From the NCBI GenBank assembly GCA_020249025.1, contig JADCGM010000085.1, positions 1 to 10,609 of the forward strand: a stretch of DNA of 10,609 nt, in the 5' to 3' direction. Both the position numbers and the translations under genes were made by a program. The notes under the pieces were generated by a model. That model was given only the letters and a program-made list of their open reading frames with translations. It did not search any database and was not told where the DNA came from. The stretch comes from Alphaproteobacteria bacterium. GTDB lineage: Bacteria > Pseudomonadota > Alphaproteobacteria > Sphingomonadales > Sphingomonadaceae. Positions 6,693 through 10,609 of the stretch are shown in pieces; the stretch's first letter is position 1, and each line of letters begins with the position of its first letter.

Positions 6693-7904
6693 CTAGCCGA
6701 TTGCGGGCGCGCTGCGATAGCGGCCGAGGAGGAGGAAGCCGAGGCTGCCGACGGCCACTGTGCCGGCGCTGATCGCGAGGAAGGTCGCATAGCTTCCCGT
6801 CGCGGTCAGGGTCGCCGACAGCAGCAGCCCGCCGATGGCAGCGGCCGCTCCCATCGTCGCCAGCACGAGGCCGAGCACCGTGCCATAGACGTTGAGGCCG
6901 AAGTGGCGGGCGACGAGATAGGCGGAGATGTCGCCTTCGGCCCCCTGCGACAGCCCGATCAGCGCCACAGCGATGGCGAGCAGGGTCACGGCCTCGGGTG
7001 TCGTTGCCATCACCGCGAAGCCGATGGCGGGAAGTCCCATGCCGAGCGCGGCGACGAGGTGGGTGGGCAGCGTGTCGAGCGCGACGCCGCACAGGAAGCG
7101 TCCGGCGATGACGCCGCCGGCATAGACCGACACCAGCAGCGGCGCGAGGTTGGCGACGACTCCGAGATCGAGCAGCAGCGGCTTCAGCTGCAGCGCGATC
7201 ATCAGGCCCGGCAGGTTGCAGGCGACCATCGCGCCGATGATGATCCACAGGCGCGGCGTGCGCAGGATCACGCCATAGACCGCGCGGGAGGCGAGCAGCC
7301 GCGGCCCGAAGCCGCCGAGCTTGAGCGCGTTGTCGCGCGGCAGCAGCAGCAGCGCGATCGCGCCGAAGCCAGCGCTGAGCGCGGCGAGCGCGACATAGGC
7401 GGTCCGCCAGCCTTCGGTGGCGATGAGCGTGCTGAGCATGGGGGCGGCCAGCGCACCCGTCGCCGGACCGCCGCAGATGGCGATCGCCAGCGCCAGGCCG
7501 CGGGCGGTGAAGAAGCGCTCGGCGACGACGCGACTGTAGACGACGGTGCTGGTCGTCGTCCCGATGATCATCAGCAGCGCGAACAGCAGATAATATTCGC
7601 GGATGTCGCCGCTCATCCGGCTGAAGCCGAGGTAGATGAGCGGCATGCCGACGACACCGACGATGGCGACGCGGCGGACGCCGAAGGTGTCGGCGAGGCG
7701 GCCGGTGACGATGACGCCGAGCGTCGCGATCAGCGCCGCAGCACCCACGAGCGCGAGCTGCGCCGTCGTCCAGCCGAACTCGGCGGACAAAGCCGGCACG
7801 AACACCGAGGTGACGTAGCTGATGAGGCCAAGCCCGGCCCCCATTCCGAAGGCGACCCCGAGCACCGGCCGCCAGCCGGTGCGAAACTCGTCCAGATAGG
7901 CCAA
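6693..7904 (-). CDS. Major facilitator superfamily (MFS) transporter
   Basis: This inner-membrane secondary transporter has 403 residues, typical for a 12-helix MFS protein. Alternating hydrophobic segments run through both halves. Motif A is clear after the second helix: GRLADTFGVRRV at 68-79. A degenerate counterpart, GRFLCGVALD at 268-277, sits in the second half. The segment QGAEGDISAYLVARHFGL at about 320-336 resembles the oxalate/formate- and monocarboxylate-porter-like branch. A small organic acid substrate is therefore plausible but unproven. The start is TTG at 7904, supported by a strong GGGAGGG upstream; the next in-frame ATG would remove the first 20 residues. The gene lies between the VOC gene (92 bp before it) and the methyltransferase (57 bp after it), all on the same strand. 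Confidence 0.88.
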   Translation of the reverse strand: MAYLDEFRTGWRPVLGVAFGMGAGLGLISYVTSVFVPALSAEFGWTTAQLALVGAAALIATLGVIVTGRLADTFGVRRVAIVGVVGMPLIYLGFSRMSGDIREYYLLFALLMIIGTTTSTVVYSRVVAERFFTARGLALAIAICGGPATGALAAPMLSTLIATEGWRTAYVALAALSAGFGAIALLLLPRDNALKLGGFGPRLLASRAVYGVILRTPRLWIIIGAMVACNLPGLMIALQLKPLLLDLGVVANLAPLLVSVYAGGVIAGRFLCGVALDTLPTHLVAALGMGLPAIGFAVMATTPEAVTLLAIAVALIGLSQGAEGDISAYLVARHFGLNVYGTVLGLVLATMGAAAAIGGLLLSATLTATGSYATFLAISAGTVAVGSLGFLLLGRYRSAPAIG

Positions 7905-7908
7905 CCGA

Positions 7909-7915
7909 CCCTCCC
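7909..7915 (-). promoter_or_regulatory. Strong ribosome binding site that sets a TTG start
   Basis: Read on the minus strand the sequence is GGGAGGG, with the core GGAGG 5 nt before TTG at 7904-7902. There is no ATG or GTG in a comparable position, so the site supports the rare TTG start for the MFS transporter. Confidence 0.65.
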
Positions 7916-7996
7916 GCCCGAACCGCCCCCGGTTCCGACGCCCCCGGGGCGCAGGCTAGCGCCAGCGCCGCGGGCTGCCTAGACCGCGCGGCGGCC

Positions 7997-8464
7997 TCAG
8001 CCGGGATCCTTCAGGGCGTTGAGCGCCAGGCGGTTGCCCTCGCTGTCCTCGACTTCGGCGACGAAGCCGCCCTCGCCGATGTCGGTCTTGGGGTAGAGAA
8101 CCTTCGCGCCTAGTGCGGTGGCGCGGGCCAGCACCGGGTCGATGTCGGCCACGTCGAAATAGACGAGCGCTCCGGTCTTCGAGGGAACGTAGACGTCGCC
8201 CTTGGCGAGCGCGCCCGACGCGCCCGGCGCGCCGTCGGCGCGGGGGAAGAACGCCATCTCATAGCCGTCGACGGTCCGCCGGGTCAGCGTCACGCCGAGC
8301 ACGGCCTCGTAGAAGCGCACCGCCCGGTCCATGTCGGTCACCGGGATTTCGAAATGGAAGACCGGGTTGGCCATCGCCGCCTCTTGTGCTGGCGGGGCGC
8401 GATCGCAGCCCGCGGCAGCGATCAGCACGGCTGCGGCCGGAAGCCAACGCCAACACTGTCGCAT
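7997..8464 (-). CDS. VOC-superfamily (glyoxalase-like) protein with possible lipoprotein leader
   Basis: The product is 155 residues from the ATG at 8464. The C-terminal 125 residues form one vicinal-oxygen-chelate unit: VFHFEIPVTDMDRAVRFYEAVLG at about 35-57 and, in the second half, VYFDVADIDPVLARATALGAKV (101-122) and DSEGNRLALNA (140-150). VOC proteins include glyoxalases, dioxygenases and resistance proteins. No specific reaction can be assigned, and only some of the usual metal ligands (H37, a Glu near 69) are apparent. Residues 1-20 look like a lipoprotein signal: Arg and Trp near the start, a hydrophobic run, then AAGC with C20 and Asp at +2. A second start at 8374 (MANPVFHFEI) has AGAGG with a 5-nt spacer and would give a 125-residue cytoplasmic protein. 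GGGGGA lies 7 nt before the longer start. The open frame runs on to 8599, but that would cover the ahcY operator. The start is the uncertain part, not the fold. Confidence 0.8.
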   Translation of the reverse strand: MRQCWRWLPAAAVLIAAAGCDRAPPAQEAAMANPVFHFEIPVTDMDRAVRFYEAVLGVTLTRRTVDGYEMAFFPRADGAPGASGALAKGDVYVPSKTGALVYFDVADIDPVLARATALGAKVLYPKTDIGEGGFVAEVEDSEGNRLALNALKDPG

Positions 8465-8544
8465 GAGCCCGTCCCCCGCTTGTCCGGCCCCGCGCCGGAG
8501 CAGCGCAGATAGGAACGCGGCCGGAATTGCGCCAGTTTGGGGAT

Positions 8545-8560
8545 ATAAAGATATCTTTAT
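8545..8560. promoter_or_regulatory. Perfect 16-bp palindrome, candidate SahR-type operator for ahcY
   Basis: ATAAAGATATCTTTAT is an exact inverted repeat with no central mismatch, and it is AT-rich in an otherwise GC-rich region. It lies 66 bp before the ahcY start and 80 bp before the divergent VOC start. The ArsR-family regulator SahR is known to control SAM-cycle genes such as ahcY and metH in proteobacteria through AT-rich palindromes. From memory this sequence resembles those sites. No SahR gene is in the window, and TATAAA or TATCTT inside the site could also serve as a -10 element. The palindrome is seen; its binding protein is inferred. Confidence 0.6.
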
Positions 8561-8626
8561 GCTTGCTGGAAAGGGTGGCTTCCCGTATCGCCGCGGCATT
8601 TCCGAACCAGTTCAGGAGCCCATTCC

Positions 8627-10030
8627 GTGGCCACGCAGCCCAAGTTCACCGACTATGCGATCGCCGATCTCTCGCTTGCCGAGTTCGGCCGCCGCGAGAT
8701 CGCCATCGCCGAGACCGAGATGCCCGGCCTCATGGCGCTCCGCCAGGAGTTCGGCGCCTCGAAGCCGCTGAAGGGCGCGCGCATCACCGGTTCGCTCCAC
8801 ATGACCATCCAGACCGCCGTCCTCATCGAGACGCTTGTCGATCTCGGCGCCGAGGTGCGCTGGGCGACGTGCAACATCTTCTCGACGCAGGACCATGCCG
8901 CCGCCGCCATCGCCGCGCGCGGCATTCCGGTGTTCGCGATCAAGGGCGAGAGCCTCGCGGAATATTGGGATTACGTCGGCCGCATCTTCGACTGGGGCAA
9001 CACCACCGCCAACATGATCCTCGATGACGGCGGCGACGCGACGATGTTCGCGCTGTGGGGCGCGCGCCTCGAGGCCGGAGAGAGCTTCGGCGAGCCGGAG
9101 AACGAGGAAGAGGTCGAGTTCCAGCGCGCGCTGAAGGCCTTCATCAAGGCGCGTCCGGGCTACCTCACCGAGAGCGTCAAGGCGATCAAGGGAGTCTCCG
9201 AGGAGACGACGACGGGCGTTCACCGGCTCTACGAGATCGCCAAGCGCGGCGCGCTGCCGTTCCCGGCGATCAACGTCAACGACTCGGTGACGAAGTCGAA
9301 GTTCGACAACCTCTATGGCTGCAAGGAGTCGCTGGTCGACGCCATCCGCCGCGCCACGGACGTCATGCTCGCCGGCAAGGTCGCCTGCGTCGCCGGCTTC
9401 GGCGACGTCGGCAAGGGCTCGGCGGCGTCGCTGCGTCAGGGCGGCGCCCGCGTCCTCGTCACCGAGATCGATCCGATCTGCGCGCTGCAGGCGGCGATGG
9501 AGGGCTATGAGGTCGTGACGATGGAAGAGGCGACCCAGCGCGCCGACATCTTTGTGACCGCCACCGGCAACGCCGACGTCATCACCGCCGATCACATGAA
9601 GGCGATGAAGCCGATGTCGATCGTCTGCAACATCGGCCACTTCGACAGCGAGATCCAGATCGCCGCGCTGTCGAACTACAAGTGGACCGAGGTGAAGCCG
9701 GGCACCGACCTCGTCGAGTTCCCCGACGGCAAGCAGATCATCGTGCTGGCGAAGGGCCGCCTCGTGAACCTCGGCTGCGCCACTGGCCACCCGTCGTTCG
9801 TGATGAGCTCGTCCTTCACCAATCAGGTGCTGGCCCAGATCGAGCTGTTCGCCCACAGCGAGAAGTACGGCAACGATGTCTACGTGCTGCCGAAGCACCT
9901 CGACGAGAAGGTCGCCGCGCTCCACCTCGAGAAGCTCGGCGTCAAGCTGACCAAGCTCACCGAGAAGCAGGCCGCCTACATCGGCGTGTCGCAGAGCGGT
10001 CCGTTCAAGCCGGATCACTATCGCTACTAG
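8627..10030 (+). CDS. ahcY: Adenosylhomocysteinase (S-adenosyl-L-homocysteine hydrolase)
   Basis: This cytoplasmic enzyme reversibly splits S-adenosylhomocysteine into adenosine and homocysteine with bound NAD+. It relieves product inhibition of methyltransferases and feeds homocysteine back to methionine synthesis. The product is 467 residues. That is the length of bacterial forms that carry a roughly 40-residue insertion, here about 150-190. Substrate-domain motifs are SLHMT at 56-60 (H58), STQDH at 86-90, DDGGD at 133-137 and NDSVTKSKFDN at 218-228 with K225. C232 lies in LYGCKESL. The NAD-binding loop is GFGDVGKG at 257-264. The C-terminal KPDHYRY supplies the lysine and tyrosine that reach into the neighbouring subunit's cofactor site. 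The GTG start at 8627 has AGGAG at 8614-8618 with an 8-nt spacer. The gene is alone on its strand between a divergent gene and a terminator, with a palindromic candidate operator upstream. Confidence 0.97.
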   Translation: MATQPKFTDYAIADLSLAEFGRREIAIAETEMPGLMALRQEFGASKPLKGARITGSLHMTIQTAVLIETLVDLGAEVRWATCNIFSTQDHAAAAIAARGIPVFAIKGESLAEYWDYVGRIFDWGNTTANMILDDGGDATMFALWGARLEAGESFGEPENEEEVEFQRALKAFIKARPGYLTESVKAIKGVSEETTTGVHRLYEIAKRGALPFPAINVNDSVTKSKFDNLYGCKESLVDAIRRATDVMLAGKVACVAGFGDVGKGSAASLRQGGARVLVTEIDPICALQAAMEGYEVVTMEEATQRADIFVTATGNADVITADHMKAMKPMSIVCNIGHFDSEIQIAALSNYKWTEVKPGTDLVEFPDGKQIIVLAKGRLVNLGCATGHPSFVMSSSFTNQVLAQIELFAHSEKYGNDVYVLPKHLDEKVAALHLEKLGVKLTKLTEKQAAYIGVSQSGPFKPDHYRY

Positions 10031-10032
10031 GA

Positions 10033-10054
10033 CACCGCCGCCGTAACGGCGGTG
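10033..10054 (+). terminator. GC hairpin just after ahcY
   Basis: An 8-bp perfect stem (CACCGCCG pairing with CGGCGGTG) encloses the 6-nt loop CCGTAA, starting 3 nt after the ahcY stop. No T-run follows, so it is more likely an mRNA 3'-end stabiliser or pause hairpin than a terminator by itself. Confidence 0.4.
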
Positions 10055-10069
10055 GCAGCGATGCAACAG

Positions 10070-10110
10070 CGGCCCGTGGTTTCGCCCCGAGGTGAAACCA
10101 CGGGCCGTTT
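10070..10110 (+). terminator. Intrinsic terminator of ahcY
   Basis: The arms 10070-10083 and 10094-10107 are perfect 14-bp complements (CGGCCCGTGGTTTC and GAAACCACGGGCCG). Three further inner pairs including a G-U are possible, which would leave loop CCGA. The arms are followed by TTT at 10108-10110. The long GC-rich stem, short U-tract and position after ahcY fit rho-independent termination. The near-symmetric structure could also work on the other strand (AAA before, GAAACC in the stem), but no minus-strand gene ends here. Confidence 0.8.
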
Positions 10111-10221
10111 GCCGTCTTAGGACCCGACGTCGCGGCGTGCCCGATCACGCCGCTTCCCCGTCGCCGGTCGTGCCCCTTGGCGGGGCGGCCGTCCTACCGT
10201 TTCGTCCGTGAGGGTTGCGTC

Positions 10222-10609
10222 ATGCGTTCCATCCGTCTTGTCCGTTCCACCGTCCGCCTCGGCGTCGCCGTCGGTGCGCTCAGCGCCGCGCTCGCCGCCG
10301 CCCAGCAGACCTCGCCGGCGCAGGCGGCCACCGCCGCCGCCGAGGCCGCCCCGCCCGAGGAAATCGTCGTTACCGGCTCGCGCATCGCGCGGCCCGAGGT
10401 CGAATCGAACGTGCCGGTCGCCGTCGTCGGCGCCACCGACCTGCAGCGCGATGCGGCGATCAACATCCAGGACGCGCTTCAGGAGCTGCCGCAGGTCGGC
10501 ATCGGCTCGTCGCGCACCAACACCAACTTCCTGACGTCGGGGAACGGCGTTGCGACGGTCAATCTGCGCAACCTCGATTCCGACCGCACGCTCGTGCTCG
10601 TCAACGGCC
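10222..10609 (+). CDS. TonB-dependent outer-membrane receptor, N-terminal fragment (runs off the edge)
   Basis: Only the first 129 residues are in the window; the family is usually 700-1000 residues. An N-terminal signal peptide (MRSIRLVRSTVRLGVAVGALSAALA, cleavage probably near AQA at 33-35) is followed by a TonB-box-like segment EEIVVTGSRI at 46-55. The plug domain then begins: VPVAVVGATDLQRDAAINIQDALQELPQV at 64-92, and ATVNLRNLDSDRTLVLVNG at 111-129, where LRNL...RTLVLVNG is a strong family mark. Such receptors import siderophores, vitamin B12, sugars or peptides using TonB energy. The substrate cannot be told from this part. The ATG at 10222 has GAGGG at 10210-10214 with a 7-nt spacer. 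The gene lies past the ahcY terminator, so it should have its own promoter, which I could not identify in 10111-10209. Confidence 0.93.
   Translation, partial: MRSIRLVRSTVRLGVAVGALSAALAAAQQTSPAQAATAAAEAAPPEEIVVTGSRIARPEVESNVPVAVVGATDLQRDAAINIQDALQELPQVGIGSSRTNTNFLTSGNGVATVNLRNLDSDRTLVLVNG

Noticed and set aside
5695..7248. Minus-strand open frame of 517 codons spanning the methyltransferase and MFS genes
   Set aside because: It is Arg/Ala/Pro-rich in an alternative frame and crosses the boundary between two well-supported genes.
7939..7951. CGCCCCCGGGGCG inverted repeat between the VOC and MFS genes as a terminator
   Set aside because: The full stem would leave a one-base loop, there is no T-run on either strand, and such GC runs are expected by chance here.
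6903..7982. Plus-strand open frame (359 codons) opposite the MFS gene
   Set aside because: Its translation is low-complexity (Arg, Asp, Gln, Glu, His), while the opposite strand encodes a clear 12-helix transporter with motif A.
8465..8599. Upstream extension of the VOC gene to 8599
   Set aside because: It would put 45 extra residues before a good lipoprotein-like leader and read through the palindrome, and those residues resemble no known domain.
8561..8626. SAH or SAM riboswitch in the ahcY leader
   Set aside because: The leader after the palindrome is only 66 nt. I could not fit the conserved core or paired elements of the SAH or SAM riboswitch classes I know.
8612..10066. Long minus-strand open frame (484 codons) opposite ahcY
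   Set aside because: It lies opposite a certain gene. Its translation is dominated by Arg, Asp, Glu, Leu and Val with no family resemblance, the usual mirror of GC-rich codon usage.
1..10609. tRNA, rRNA, CRISPR array, insertion sequence, prophage or attachment site
   Set aside because: I looked for repeats with regular spacers, transposase or integrase motifs, terminal inverted repeats and tRNA-like folds and saw none. Base composition looks even across the window.

Overview
This window is GC-rich and densely packed. It looks like the chromosome of an alphaproteobacterium, most likely of the Sphingomonadales. That placement is an inference from several things: the pstC-pstA-pstB-phoU-phoB gene order, the enlarged N-terminal parts of PstC and PstA, an AhcY ending in KPDHYRY, a TonB-dependent receptor of the kind abundant in sphingomonads, and frequent GTG starts.

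Layout. Positions 1-293 hold no gene I can support, but carry a PHO-box-like array of three 7-mers at an exact 11-bp period (201-229). Positions 294-5196 are one tight plus-strand operon, pstC-pstA-pstB-phoU-phoB. Three of its four junctions overlap by 4-8 bp and the fourth has an 11-bp gap. Positions 5200-8464 are four minus-strand genes. In transcription order they are a VOC-fold protein with a possible lipoprotein leader, an MFS transporter with a TTG start, a class I SAM-dependent methyltransferase, and a 90-residue protein of unknown function that overlaps the methyltransferase by 4 bp. Positions 8465-8626 are a divergent intergenic region with a perfect 16-bp palindrome, a candidate operator of the SahR type. 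Positions 8627-10030 are ahcY (S-adenosylhomocysteine hydrolase), followed by two hairpins, the second a convincing intrinsic terminator. At 10222 a TonB-dependent receptor gene begins and runs off the right edge.

How the parts work together. The first operon supplies the membrane and ATPase parts of high-affinity phosphate uptake together with its regulators: PhoU senses and damps, and PhoB activates. The periplasmic phosphate-binding protein (pstS) and the sensor kinase (phoR) are not in the window. A PhoB-type site ahead of pstC would close a feedback loop. AhcY removes the S-adenosylhomocysteine made by all methyltransferases, including the one encoded here. A direct regulatory link between ahcY and the minus-strand genes is only a possibility.

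Most of the window is well-understood core metabolism. I found no clear new defence, mobile or RNA system. The least explained parts are the methyltransferase/90-residue protein pair, the apparent lipoprotein leader with two possible starts on the VOC protein, and the palindrome ahead of ahcY.
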